A DNA stretch of 64,000 bases from Pseudomonadota bacterium (GCA_018816865.1 JAHIUW010000018.1:1-64000), one strand, 5' to 3'; numbered from the stretch's first letter, positions 50,024 through 60,730 are shown. Notes: generated by a model from the sequence alone, not told the origin. A program made the numbers and translations.

Positions 50024-52249
50024 ATGGCCGAGAAAATTGGTGTCTATTTTGACGAATCCGCTGTCGGCCCGTACCTCAATGTTGAGGAGCTGGTCGAATT
50101 TGTTGGACAAAGGTGGAGCGCCGACTGCCCCGTAGTGAAGAGCCATCCCGTCCTGCCGGGCGAGGAAGGCCGCAAGATGATCCAGGAGGATATCGACGCG
50201 GGGACCATCAACGGCGTTGTGATCTGTGGCTCCTCTCCCCGTTGCGACTGGGAGGCCTATGACTTCGGCAGGAACATCCAGGTGGAGCGCGTCAACCTGC
50301 GTGAGCAGGTGGGCATGTGCTTCCCCGTGGATGCCGACCCCGAGTTGAAGAAGGGTATGGCCATCGATTACATCAACATGGGTGTGATCAAGCTGCAAAA
50401 GTCCAAGGTGGCTCAGCCTGAAATAATCCAAACCGTGAAGACCGTCATGGTCGTTGGCGGCGGCTGGACCGGCTTGCATGCCGCCTCGCACGCAGCCAAC
50501 GCTGGCTACGACGTCGTTCTCATCGAAAAGGGCGACACGTTGGGTGGCCGCGCCAAGGGCCTGCACAAGACCGTGCCCCTGATGCATCCCTATACCGATG
50601 CCCATGATACCGGTATCGAGGCGCTTGTCGCCCTGGTGCAGGCCAACGCCCGCATCGAGGTGGTCACCGGGGCTACCATCACCGCCCTGGCCGGAGCCCC
50701 TGGCAACTACACCGCCAAGCTGTCCAACGGCGCCGAGAAGGCTGTGGGCGCAGTGGTCCTGGCCACCGGCTGGGTGCCCCAGGAGACCAAGATCCTGGAG
50801 CCCTTCGGCTACGGCTCCCTGCCTGGCGTGATGACCACTGCCGAGCTGGAAGCCAAAGTCAAGGACGGCACCTTCAGCGGCAAGAAAGTGGCCTTTATCC
50901 TGAACACTTCCAAGCTGATGTCCAAGGACCCCTTCAAGCCCAAGTGCGTTGAGGAGCCCGTGGAAAAAGAGGCCGACGCCGAGCCGGAGGAGAAGTTCAA
51001 GTTCGAGGACATGGAAAGCGAGCGCCACCTGCCCTATTCCAGCGCCATCAACTCCGTGGTCTCCATCAAGCAGGCCGGCTATGTCCGTGCCCTTGACGAC
51101 AACGCCCAGGCCTACATCATCTATGAAGACATGATGGTCCAGGGCATCCACGAGAAATACTACAAGGCCGCCACCAACGATCCCGGCATCATGCTCACCA
51201 AGGGCTATGTGTCCAGCATCGAACAGGACGGCGACGGCCTGCTGGTGACCGTGAAGAACAACCTGCTCGGCCAGGACTTCTGCATCAAGGTCGATACGGT
51301 CGTTCTGCCCACCGGCATCGTGCCCTCCACCGCCAAAGACCCGATCATGAACTTCGTGTATCGCCAGGGCCCGGCCTTCCCGGATCTGGATCTCTTTGAC
51401 GGTTACTGTGACTCCAACTACATCTGCTTCCCGTACGAGACCCGCCGCACCGGCGTGTACGCTGCGGGCTGCGTTCGTCAGCCGATGCTGATGGATAGCG
51501 CCGAGGAAGACGCCGCCGGCGCCGCTCTGAAGGCCATCCAGTGCATCGAGTCCGCCAACCGCGGCGTGTCCGTGCACCCGCGTTCCGGCGACCTGACCTT
51601 CCCGGAATTCAACTTCGTGCGCTGCACCCAGTGCAAACGCTGCACCGAAGAATGTCCGTTCGGCGCCCTGGACGATGACGAAAAGGGCACTCCCAAGCCC
51701 AATCCCACGCGCTGCCGCCGTTGCGGTACCTGCATGGGCGCCTGCCCCGAGCGCGTCATCTCCTTTGCAGACTACAACGTCGACCAGATCGGCTCGGCCA
51801 TCAAGGCCATCAAGGTCCCGGACGACATGGATGCAGACGGCCCCCGCGTGATCATCCTGGCCTGCGAGAACGACGCCTACCCGGCCCTGGACATGGCTGC
51901 CATGCGCGGCAAGACCTGGAGCCCGTATGTCCGCATCCTGCCCGTACGCTGCCTTGGTTCCGTCAACGCCATCTGGGTTGCCGACGCCATGAGTAAGGGC
52001 ATCGACGGCGTGATGATGCTGGGCTGCAAGTACGGCGATGACTACCAGTGCCACTTCGTGAAGGGCTCCGAGATCTGCTTGCGCAGAAAGGAGAACATCG
52101 CCGAGACTCTGGAGCGTCTGGGGGTTGAACCCGACCGTGTCGAGCAGTACGAGGTCGCCATCGACGAGTACGACAAGTTGCCCGGCATGATCGAAGAGTT
52201 CATGGACATGATCCTCGAGAAGGGTCCCAACCCGTTCAAGGGCTACTAG
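50024..52249 (+). CDS. qmoB: Quinone-interacting membrane-bound oxidoreductase subunit B
   Basis: A 741-residue HdrA-like flavoprotein with a C-terminal MvhD-like domain. The FAD motif MVVGGGWTGLHAASHAANAG begins near residue 142. Two 4Fe-4S sites are at about 530-575 (CTQCKRCTEECPFG; CRRCGTCMGACPERV). The last 150 residues include VRCLGSVNAIWVADAMSKG and MLGCKYGDDYQC, the MvhD part. The acidic insert near residue 310 (EEPVEKEADAEPEEK) is variable sequence. It is a cytoplasmic electron-transfer subunit. GGAGG precedes the ATG. Confidence 0.96.
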   Translation: MAEKIGVYFDESAVGPYLNVEELVEFVGQRWSADCPVVKSHPVLPGEEGRKMIQEDIDAGTINGVVICGSSPRCDWEAYDFGRNIQVERVNLREQVGMCFPVDADPELKKGMAIDYINMGVIKLQKSKVAQPEIIQTVKTVMVVGGGWTGLHAASHAANAGYDVVLIEKGDTLGGRAKGLHKTVPLMHPYTDAHDTGIEALVALVQANARIEVVTGATITALAGAPGNYTAKLSNGAEKAVGAVVLATGWVPQETKILEPFGYGSLPGVMTTAELEAKVKDGTFSGKKVAFILNTSKLMSKDPFKPKCVEEPVEKEADAEPEEKFKFEDMESERHLPYSSAINSVVSIKQAGYVRALDDNAQAYIIYEDMMVQGIHEKYYKAATNDPGIMLTKGYVSSIEQDGDGLLVTVKNNLLGQDFCIKVDTVVLPTGIVPSTAKDPIMNFVYRQGPAFPDLDLFDGYCDSNYICFPYETRRTGVYAAGCVRQPMLMDSAEEDAAGAALKAIQCIESANRGVSVHPRSGDLTFPEFNFVRCTQCKRCTEECPFGALDDDEKGTPKPNPTRCRRCGTCMGACPERVISFADYNVDQIGSAIKAIKVPDDMDADGPRVIILACENDAYPALDMAAMRGKTWSPYVRILPVRCLGSVNAIWVADAMSKGIDGVMMLGCKYGDDYQCHFVKGSEICLRRKENIAETLERLGVEPDRVEQYEVAIDEYDKLPGMIEEFMDMILEKGPNPFKGY

Positions 52250-52262
52250 GGAGGAGACAACC

Positions 52263-53443
52263 ATGTCTAATGCTGTTCGGATTGAACCTGATCTGCAGTT
52301 CATCAAGGATCTGCAAGCGGTCGGGGGCGAATCCCTGAAGAAATGCTACCAGTGCGCCACCTGCTCGGTGGCCTGCCCTCTCTCCCCGGCTGACGCCCCC
52401 TATCCCCGCAAGGAGATGGTTTGGGCGCAGTGGGGCCTGAAGGACAAGCTGGTCAATGATATCGACATCTGGCTGTGCCACAACTGTGGCACCTGCTCGG
52501 ACCTGTGTCCCCGCGGCGCCAAGCCCGGAGACCTGCTGTCCGCACTGCGCAACATGGCGTACCGCAACCTGGTGACCCCCACCGTGATCGGCAAATGGAT
52601 GAGCGACTCCAAGTACCTGCCCATCCTGGTCGCCATCCCGGCAGCCCTGTGGCTGTTCGTATGGTTCCTGACCACCGGTCTGACGATCCCGCAGGCGACA
52701 TCGTCTTCGGCAAGATCTTCCCCGGTGACTTCACCGTTGACCCCATCATGAGCCTGACCTTCTTCTTCATGGTCGCCTCCTTCGGGATGGGTGTCTCCAA
52801 GATGATCAAGACCTTCAGGAGCACTGGCGGCACCTACTACGTGGGTGCAACCGAGAAGCCCTGCCTGATCAATTGCATCAAGGATGTCCTGGTCAACGAA
52901 GTGGGCCAGCACACCAAGTTCAAGGATTGCGAAGGCGAGACTGAAGACGTGCAGAGCGAGGAGCGCTTCAAGGGCCACCTGCTGCTGTTCTACAGCTTCA
53001 TCGCCCTGGCCATCGTCACCGGCCTTGTAGCCACGGGCCACTGGGGCGGCAAGATCATCGAGTTCATCTCGCCCATGGGACACACCCCCATGCACCTGCT
53101 GAGCCCGGTCAAGCTCCTGGCCAACGCTGGCGCCATCGCCATGCTCATCGGCCTGACCAAGCTGACCCGCCGGCGCATGAACCTGGATGACTCCAAGACC
53201 AAGTCCAACTACTATGACTGGTACCTGCTGGGCATCATCTGGGCCGTCGCACTGACCGGCATCGGCTCCGAGCTGCTGCGTCTGCTCGGCGTCGCCGGCC
53301 TGGCGTACCCCATGTATTACATTCACCTGGTTGTGGTCTGGATGCTGTTCGCATACCTGCCCTGGTCCAAGCTCGGCCATCTGATCTACAGGACCACGGC
53401 GCTGATCTACGCCCGCTACATCGGCCGCGTGCCGCTGGGCTAG
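52263..53443 (+). CDS. qmoC: qmoC, with an apparent one-base deletion (frameshift)
   Basis: QmoC is the membrane subunit that takes electrons from menaquinol. The first frame (52263-52751) encodes the HdrC-like part with two 4Fe-4S motifs (CYQCATCSVACP; CHNCGTCSDLCP) and the first membrane helix, then becomes nonsense and stops. The rest of the protein (GDIVFGKIFPGDFTVDPIM and onwards, with cytochrome-b-like helices) continues in the frame shifted by one, to 53443. Adding one base near the CCC run at 52688-52690 (ATCCCCGCAGGC) gives a single normal-length protein of 393 residues. It is either a sequencing error or a real lesion. Confidence 0.9.
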
Positions 53444-53506
53444 GTAACGGCTAGGAACTTCATTAAGGACTATCATTTTTCCGAAAGGAAATAGGAGGAT
53501 AATACA

Positions 53507-54175
53507 ATGGCTGAGAGCGTTGACCGCAAGGTTTTCTCCATGGGCATGTTCGCCGCGTACCTTACCGGCGACGATAAGGACTCCAATATGGCCGGCATCA
53601 AAGAGATGCTTGGCTACATGACTCAGCTTGAGATCGACAATACCAGCCTGCCGTTCGCCGATGCGATCGCCAAGGCTTGGATCTACGAGCAGAACCCCGA
53701 GCTCATCAACATCAAGGGCAAGGCCGACCAGTTCGGCCAGCACGTCTCCGTGCCTGTCCTGCCCGAAGCCGTCACCGCACAGTTGACGGCCATCGTGGCC
53801 GAGTTGAAGGACACCAAGGCCAAGAACACCGAGCAGGCTTCCAAGATCAGCGATCTGGAGAAGAAGCTCGCCGAGGCCCAGACCAAGCTCAAGGCCGCCA
53901 GCGCCAAGGTGACCACCTACGAGGCACAGTTGGGCGAAGGCGAGAAGAAGCTGCAGGTCTCCGAGTCCAAGATCGTGGATTATACCGGCAAGGTGGACAC
54001 CCTGCTGGCCAAGATCGAGGAAGTCATCAAGCACGGCGTGGTCAGTGCTGCCCCCGGTGCGGGCGGCGATGCCGCTGCTCCGGCCAGTGACGGCCCCACC
54101 GATTCCGCCGGTGAAATCTCCGACAGCTTCGGCTTCGGCACCGTGGATGGCGGCGGTGACAGCTTCGGTTTCTAG
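53507..54175 (+). CDS. qmoD: QmoD-like conserved protein of the sulfate-reduction operon
   Basis: A 222-residue protein. The first 90 residues are an ordered domain (VDRKVFSMGMFAAYLTGDDKD; LPFADAIAKAWIYEQNPELI). A long coiled coil follows at about 95-165 (LKDTKAKNTEQASKISDLEKKLAEA), and a low-complexity Ala/Gly/Asp tail ends with two copies of DSFGF. The gene after qmoABC in Desulfovibrio (named qmoD in some studies) has this layout and is needed, directly or indirectly, for Qmo function. It is soluble with no signal. GGAGG precedes the ATG. Confidence 0.85.
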   Translation: MAESVDRKVFSMGMFAAYLTGDDKDSNMAGIKEMLGYMTQLEIDNTSLPFADAIAKAWIYEQNPELINIKGKADQFGQHVSVPVLPEAVTAQLTAIVAELKDTKAKNTEQASKISDLEKKLAEAQTKLKAASAKVTTYEAQLGEGEKKLQVSESKIVDYTGKVDTLLAKIEEVIKHGVVSAAPGAGGDAAAPASDGPTDSAGEISDSFGFGTVDGGGDSFGF

Positions 54176-54199
54176 GCTCCAGTAAATAGAGCATCTGCG

Positions 54200-54231
54200 A
54201 AGCCCCGGGCCAAACGGCCCGGGGCTTTTTT
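54200..54231 (+). terminator. Terminator after qmoD
   Basis: AAGCCCCGGGCC and GGCCCGGGGCTT form a perfect 12-bp stem with an AAAC loop, followed by TTTTTT. Confidence 0.95.
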
Positions 54232-54232
54232 C

Positions 54233-54620
54233 ATGCACCTGCCCTCCCTCAACCTGGTCCCCGAACTCCCATGCCCTCCCTTGGCGCTCAGCAATCCCCT
54301 GCATCACCCCGGCTCTCTGCGCCACCTTGGCCCTCGGGCCTCATGTTGCCATCTTGGCCCTGCGCTTCCCCGCTCTACCTTGGCCCCAGCGCCCTTACCT
54401 TGCCCCCGTTCCTCTGCCACACACCTTACCCCTCCTCCGCGCGCCTCAGTCCTTGGACTCCTCCCCGGCACCCCAGCCCTCCTCGCTATATCTTCTTGCG
54501 GCTCTCGTGCCATCGTCTCTGTGCCTCGGGGTCTTCGCCACGCCAAGCGCAGCTGTGCCCCGGGATCTCCACCACACCACGCGCAGCGGTATGTAGTTTG
54601 CCATCAATCCCCCCCAAAAA
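54233..54620. other. Pyrimidine-rich gene-free stretch with CCTTGGCC repeats
   Basis: The plus strand is dominated by C and T across nearly 390 bases, with few A and G residues, and no coding pattern is convincing. ACCTTGG-type units recur at about 54323, 54350, 54376 and 54396. The complementary strand has close runs of G (54373-54410) that could form a loose quadruplex. The whole region 54232-55141 (910 bases) lacks a convincing gene. Confidence 0.6.
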
Positions 54621-54928
54621 AAATCAGCATCGACCTCCTCAAGGTCCCTGCCCGACAGCCAGGCAAGGGACGAGAAATGGTCCGCCACTGCACGATCAAC
54701 AGCTGCGCAGATCGCCAACACAGCCCGGCTTGCTGCTTGGTTTACGCAGTTCAGACCCCGGTATTCAGGTTTTTAACAGCCCGTATCCCAGCATCAATGA
54801 GCGCAAAGGGCCTCTCCCCCAGGGACGGCCAGCCCAGAGCAGACGATTCTTCTGCATGTATTCGCAGGCAGCCAAGCCTCCGCTTGCCGATACAAAGGTC
54901 TTCCACCATGCCAAACCACCCAATATTA

Positions 54929-54951
54929 CAGAATATCTTCAAGATATTCTG
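54929..54951. promoter_or_regulatory. Perfect 23-bp palindrome upstream of the liv promoter
   Basis: Arms CAGAATATCTT and AAGATATTCTG around a single central C. It ends four bases before the -35 element of the promoter at 54956, the position of an activator or repressor operator. Confidence 0.6.
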
Positions 54952-54955
54952 AGTC

Positions 54956-54985
54956 TTGCAAGCACCAGATTTCACAAAATAGGAT
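54956..54985 (+). promoter_or_regulatory. Candidate promoter of the liv operon
   Basis: TTGCAA (54956-54961) and TAGGAT (54980-54985) are 18 bases apart, about 155 bases before livG. Confidence 0.5.
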
Positions 54986-55141
54986 AAAACTGACACATCA
55001 ACTCAACCCAAACAGCACAAGCCTTTGAGCCGAATCCGACAATCATATGGCTCCAGGACCGAATCTTCTAAAGGAGCAACAACAGGGCCCAATCATTGCG
55101 AAAAGAGGCATGCTTTCTTGATTTTAGCAGGGTTCTCACAT

Positions 55142-55921
55142 ATGGATTCAAGGTCTATGACAATACAATCAGAACTCACCCTCAGCGATGTCTGCGTCAA
55201 TTTCGGCGGCCTCAAAGCCCTGTCCGACGTCAGTTTTGATGTCAGGACAGGTGAAATTGTTGGCCTTATCGGGCCCAACGGTGCCGGAAAAACCACCATC
55301 TTCAACGTCATTACTGGTGTTTACAAGGCCAGTTCCGGTGACGTCAGCTTTGGTGACGCCTCCATTTTAGGGCAACGTCCGCACCTTGTGCTCAAGGCAG
55401 GAGTGGCCCGAACCTTCCAAAACATCCGCCTCTTCACGGCCATGACCGCACTCGAAAACGTCATGGTCGCCCTGCATAGTCGCACCCAAAAGGGAATCTT
55501 CGGTGCGATTCTGCGCACCCCTTCGCAGAAAAAAGAAGAAAAAATGATCCGCGACAAGGCCCGCAAGGCGCTCCAATTCATGGGCGTGGAGGACTACGCG
55601 GACGAGATCGCATCGAATCTGCCCTACGGTCACCAGCGCCGCCTGGAAATCGCCAGGGCGCTGGCCTCCGAACCGACAGTCATTCTTCTGGACGAACCGG
55701 CCGCAGGCATGAACCCCGCCGAAAGCCGGGAACTGATGGATTACATCCTGAAGATACGGGATCACGGCATCAACGTCCTGATGGTGGAGCACGATATGAA
55801 GGTGGTCATGGGCATCTGCGACCGCATCGTCGTCCTTGATCATGGCGTCTTGATCAGCGAGGGAAGCCCTGAACAAGTCCAACGTGACCCTGCAGTCATC
55901 GAGGCCTATCTTGGGCAATAA
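55142..55921 (+). CDS. livG: Branched-chain amino acid ABC transporter ATPase LivG
   Basis: A 259-residue ATPase. Walker [11 protein letters not shown]-loop FQNIRLF, signature-like [15 protein letters not shown] (the LivG variant), Walker [14 protein letters not shown] and the H-loop VEHD are all visible. AGGG precedes the ATG at 55142; an ATG at 55157 is possible. The long alpha-helical insert between the Q-loop and signature ([18 protein letters not shown]) is typical of LivG. It is the first gene of the operon. Confidence 0.93.
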   Translation: MDSRSMTIQSELTLSDVCVNFGGLKALSDVSFDVRTGEIVGLIGPNGAGKTTIFNVITGVYKASSGDVSFGDASILGQRPHLVLKAGVARTFQNIRLFTAMTALENVMVALHSRTQKGIFGAILRTPSQKKEEKMIRDKARKALQFMGVEDYADEIASNLPYGHQRRLEIARALASEPTVILLDEPAAGMNPAESRELMDYILKIRDHGINVLMVEHDMKVVMGICDRIVVLDHGVLISEGSPEQVQRDPAVIEAYLGQ

Positions 55922-55950
55922 TATTAGTTCCAAACTGTGAGGAGGATAGA

Positions 55951-57135
55951 ATGAAGAAACTGTTGATGCTTATTATGGTTTTGGCCTTGGCCTTAGGTCT
56001 TTCCGCATGCGGAGATGAGAAGCAAGAAGAAGCTAAACAACCCGACACCAAGCAGGAGGCCACCACCGAGGCTGTCCTCAAAATCGGTAGCATGAGCCCG
56101 CTGACTGGCCCCTACGCTGCTGATGGCAACGACATTGCCAACGGTGTGCGCGCTGCCATCTCGGTTGTCGAGGACGAAGGCGGCATTCCCGGCTTCACCA
56201 AGATTGAGCTCTATCCCCAGGATACAGCCTGTGACCCCAAGCAGGCCGTGGCCTCCGCCAACAAGCTGATCAACGAGAAGGTCTCCTTCGTTGTCGGCGC
56301 GTACTGCTCTTCTTCCACCATCCCCGCGTCCGAGACGCTGGATGAGGAATCCATTCCCATGCTGACCCCGGCCTCCACCAACGAAATGGTCACCGAGCGC
56401 GGCCTGAAGTACATGTTCCGCATGTGCGGCCGTGACGATGACCAGTCCGTGGTGGCCGTCGACTTCATGATCAAGCAACTCAAGGGCAAGACCATCTACC
56501 TGATCGACGACAAGACCACCTACTCCCAGGGTCTGGCCGACAACGTCGAGAAACGGGCCGCTGCCGCCGGCATCACGGTCCTGGGCCACGACCACGTCAA
56601 CCAGGGCGACAAGGACTTCTCCGCCGTACTGGTCAAGGTCATGGCTGCCAACCCCGATGTCTTCTACATGAGCCTGCAGAACTCCTCCTCCGGTGCCCTG
56701 ATGGCCATTCAGGCCAAGCGTGCCGGCATCACGGCCGCCACCATCGGCCAGGACGCCGTGTATCACCCGCAGCTCATCGAGATCGCCAAGGATGCCGCCG
56801 AAGGCATGTATCTGACCTTCGGCGTCATCGACATGGAGCGCCCCCTGTACAAGAAGTTCCTGGCCAAGTACTCCGAATTGGGCTTCGCCGCGCCGGGCGC
56901 GTACTCCGGCTATGCCTTTGACGCCGCGTATGCCGCATTGAAGACCGTCAAGGAGACCGGTTCCACCGAGCCCGAAGCCATCAAGGGCGCGCTCATGAAG
57001 CTGGACTACGACGGAGCCACCAAGCGCATCAAGTTCATGCCCAACGGCGACTCCGGTTCCAACTACATCATCCGCAAGGTTGATGGCGGCCAGTTCGTCA
57101 ATTACTGGAACCCCGAGACCAACAGCACCTATTAG
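55951..57135 (+). CDS. livJ: Branched-chain amino acid-binding lipoprotein LivJ/LivK
   Basis: A 394-residue type I periplasmic binding protein. The N-terminus is a lipoprotein signal with lipobox LSAC (Cys 20). The receptor domain shows LKIGSMSPLTGPYAADGNDIANGV, LNPQDTACDPKQAVASANKL-like segments, FVVGAYCSSSTIPASE and TYSQGLADNVEKRAAAAG. It captures branched-chain or related amino acids outside the membrane. GAGGAGG precedes the ATG. A strong hairpin at 57148 follows it, and the two permease genes come next. Confidence 0.93.
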   Translation: MKKLLMLIMVLALALGLSACGDEKQEEAKQPDTKQEATTEAVLKIGSMSPLTGPYAADGNDIANGVRAAISVVEDEGGIPGFTKIELYPQDTACDPKQAVASANKLINEKVSFVVGAYCSSSTIPASETLDEESIPMLTPASTNEMVTERGLKYMFRMCGRDDDQSVVAVDFMIKQLKGKTIYLIDDKTTYSQGLADNVEKRAAAAGITVLGHDHVNQGDKDFSAVLVKVMAANPDVFYMSLQNSSSGALMAIQAKRAGITAATIGQDAVYHPQLIEIAKDAAEGMYLTFGVIDMERPLYKKFLAKYSELGFAAPGAYSGYAFDAAYAALKTVKETGSTEPEAIKGALMKLDYDGATKRIKFMPNGDSGSNYIIRKVDGGQFVNYWNPETNSTY

Positions 57136-57147
57136 TCCGACCTCAGG

Positions 57148-57178
57148 CTGAGGGGATCGCCGACGGCGATCCCCTCAG
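57148..57178 (+). terminator. Strong intercistronic hairpin after livJ
   Basis: CTGAGGGGATCGCC and GGCGATCCCCTCAG form a perfect 14-bp stem with a GAC loop. No T-run follows, so it is more likely an mRNA 3'-end stabiliser or attenuator that raises binding-protein levels over permease levels. Confidence 0.7.
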
Positions 57179-57251
57179 CAATATTTCAGACCAAGCCTCA
57201 CAAACGCCCGAATGCGCGCCCAACAGCGCCAGGATTCGACGGAATACGCAC

Positions 57252-58140
57252 ATGGACTTTTTCATTCAGCAATTCATCAATGGGCTCACCCTGGGCGGAA
57301 TCTATGCCCTCATCGCCTTGGGTTACACCATGGTCTACGGCATCATCCAGCTCATCAACTTCGCCCACGGCGAGTTCTTCGCCGCCGGTGGCTACATGGG
57401 CGTCATCCTGTTGTCGTTTATGGCCTCCATGGGCTACATGGAGACCCATCCCTGGCTCTGCCTGATGGGGTCCATCGCCCTGACCATGGCCTATTGCGCC
57501 ATGCTGGCCATGGCCGTGGAAAAAGTGGCCTACAAGCCCCTGCGCTACGCCTCGCGTCTGTCGGTGCTGCTCAGCGCACTGGGCATGTCCATCTTCCTGC
57601 AAAACGGGCTGATGCTGACCCAGGGCGTGTACGACAAGGCCTACCCCACGGCCTTCACCCAGGGCGGATTCACCATGGGCATCATCCGCATGTCCTACAT
57701 GCAGGTCATGATCATGGTCCTGACCGTGGGCCTGCTCATCGGGCTGAACATCCTGGTCTTCAGGACCAAGATCGGCACCGCCATGCGCGCCACGGCCCAG
57801 GACAAGGTCATGAGCGCCTTGGTGGGCATCAATTCCAACCGCATCATCAGCACCACCTTCGCCCTGGGGGCAGGGCTGGCTGCCGCCGCGGGCATCATGG
57901 TCGGCCTGTACTACGGCTCGGTGCGCTACGACATGGGGTTTGTGCCCGGCATCAAGGCCTTTGCCGCAGCCGTGCTCGGCGGCATCGGCAACATCACCGG
58001 CGCGATGATCGGCGGGCTGATCATCGGCATGGTCGAAATCATGGCCGCCGGCTATCTTTCCAGCGAATACAAAGACGTGTGGGCGTTCATTATTCTGATC
58101 GCAGTGCTGTATTTCATGCCCACCGGAATCATGGGTGAGA

Positions 58141-58163
<23 letters not shown>
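57252..58163 (+). CDS. livH: Branched-chain amino acid permease LivH
   Basis: A 303-residue inner-membrane permease with about eight hydrophobic segments (NGLTLGGIYALIALGYTMVYGII; CLMGSIALTMAYCAMLAMAVE; GGIGNITGAMIGGLIIGMVEIMA). LINFAHGEFFAAGGYMGV near the N-terminus and the cytoplasmic EAA-like loop with GTAMRATAQDKVMSALVGIN are typical of LivH. It pairs with LivM to form the membrane channel. The stop overlaps livM by 23 bases. Confidence 0.93.
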
Positions 58164-59370
<1,207 letters not shown>

Positions 59371-59379
59371 GCAGCACCC

Positions 59380-60108
59380 GTGAGCAATATGAGCAAACAA
59401 CCGATCCTCGAACTCAGAAACGTGGTCACCAACTATGGCCGCATCCAGGCCCTGAAGGACATCTCGCTCAAGGTCTTCCCCGGCGAGATCGTCTCCATCA
59501 TCGGGGCCAACGGTGCTGGCAAATCCACCACGTTGATGACCATCTGCAACATCACCCCCTGCGAATCCGGGGAGGTGCTCTACAAAGGCCTGCCCATTCA
59601 GGGCAAGGCTCCGGACCTGCTGCCTCCCATGGGGCTGTGCCAGGTGCCCGAGGGACGGCGCATCTTCCCCCGGCTCAGCGTGCGCGAGAACCTGGAGATG
59701 GGGGCCTTTTTCCGCAAGGACAAGGAAGAGATCAAACGCGACCTGGAGTACGTGCTGGACCTGTTCCCCGTGCTGCGCGAACGCCGCCGCCAGAAGGGCG
59801 GCACCCTGTCCGGCGGCGAACAGCAGATGCTGGCCATCGCCCGGGCGCTCATGAGCCGCCCCGAGGTGCTGCTGCTGGACGAACCGTCCCTGGGTCTGGC
59901 CCCGCTCATCGTACGCCAGATCTTCAGCATCGTGGAACGCATCAGCAAAGAGGGCATGACCATCCTGCTGGTGGAGCAGAACGCCAACCTAGCGCTGAAG
60001 ATCGCCGCGCGCGGCTACGTGCTGGAAACCGGTAAGGTAACCATGGAGGATCTCGCCTCCAACCTGCTCGAAAACAAGGACATCAAAAAGGCGTACCTGG
60101 GCGAATAG
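59380..60108 (+). CDS. livF: Branched-chain amino acid ABC transporter ATPase LivF
   Basis: A 242-residue ATPase. Walker A GANGAGKST, Q-loop-equivalent CQVPEGRRIFPRLSVRENL (the LivF form), signature LSGGEQQML, Walker B VLLLDEPSLGLAP and the LLVEQN that replaces the H-loop His in LivF proteins. It starts at GTG 59380; an ATG three codons later is possible. It closes the operon, followed by a terminator. Confidence 0.93.
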   Translation: MSNMSKQPILELRNVVTNYGRIQALKDISLKVFPGEIVSIIGANGAGKSTTLMTICNITPCESGEVLYKGLPIQGKAPDLLPPMGLCQVPEGRRIFPRLSVRENLEMGAFFRKDKEEIKRDLEYVLDLFPVLRERRRQKGGTLSGGEQQMLAIARALMSRPEVLLLDEPSLGLAPLIVRQIFSIVERISKEGMTILLVEQNANLALKIAARGYVLETGKVTMEDLASNLLENKDIKKAYLGE

Positions 60109-60129
60109 CCGCCTGAGCAATGCCACCTG

Positions 60130-60168
60130 ACACCCCGCAGACTTCGCAGGGTGTGTCTTTGTTTTTTT
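60130..60168 (+). terminator. Terminator of the liv operon
   Basis: ACACCCCGC and GCAGGGTGT form a 9-bp stem with one mismatch and a 7-base loop, followed after a few bases by a run of seven T. Confidence 0.75.
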
Positions 60169-60285
60169 GCCAGCAACCGCGCCTTGTTGCACAGGCTCGT
60201 CCCTTGACAGGGGACCTTGGCTGGCTCTATTCATTTACAATACTCTGGAACTGACCATGCCCCGCGCATGAAAAGGAGGCCCTGC

Positions 60286-60693
60286 ATGCCCAAGATCGAA
60301 TGGAACGACAGCCTGAAACTGGGCGTCACGGAAATCGACAAGCAGCACGAAAAACTGATCGGCCTGATCAATGACCTGTACGACGCCTGTACCCTTGGCA
60401 AGGCCCAGGACATTGTGGACGAGATCGTCTCCGAGGCCCATGACTACATCGGCTACCACTTCTCCACCGAGCAGCGGTTGATGGAAGAACACGACTATCC
60501 AGTCCTGGACGACCATATCGATGAGCACGAGGACTATATCCTCAAATCCTCGGACTATCTGGTGGCCTCCCAGGACAACGCAAAGGGACTGGCCCAGGAC
60601 GTGCTGGACTACCTGACCGGCTGGTGGAAGACCCACATCAACGACACGGACCGCAAGCTGGCCCTGTACCTGAAGGGCAAGGGCGTGAAGTAG
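60286..60693 (+). CDS. Bacteriohemerythrin
   Basis: A 135-residue di-iron oxygen carrier or sensor. AAAAGGAGG precedes ATG 60286. Iron ligands fit the family: His in DKQHEKL, HxxxE in HFSTEQRLMEEH, HxxxH in DDHIDEHEDY, and the final H-x-x-x-x-D in THINDTDRKL. Desulfovibrio often has several such proteins, used to bind oxygen in an anaerobe exposed to it. It is monocistronic with a strong terminator. Confidence 0.95.
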   Translation: MPKIEWNDSLKLGVTEIDKQHEKLIGLINDLYDACTLGKAQDIVDEIVSEAHDYIGYHFSTEQRLMEEHDYPVLDDHIDEHEDYILKSSDYLVASQDNAKGLAQDVLDYLTGWWKTHINDTDRKLALYLKGKGVK

Positions 60694-60730
60694 GAATTTT
60701 TCGGGGCACCGCGCCCCGCCGATCGCTAAC

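Noticed and set aside
49100-52306. A 1068-codon open frame on the minus strand
   Set aside because: It is a shadow of qmoA and qmoB, caused by their strong codon bias; no known motif appears.
52640-52760. Programmed ribosomal frameshifting in qmoC
   Set aside because: No X-XXY-YYZ slippery heptamer and no convincing stimulatory hairpin are seen; a base missing from a C-run is simpler.
54233-54987. Overlapping 238-239-codon frames on the plus strand
   Set aside because: They are Ser/Pro/Leu-rich translations of the pyrimidine-rich spacer, have no ribosome site or domain, and overlap in two frames.
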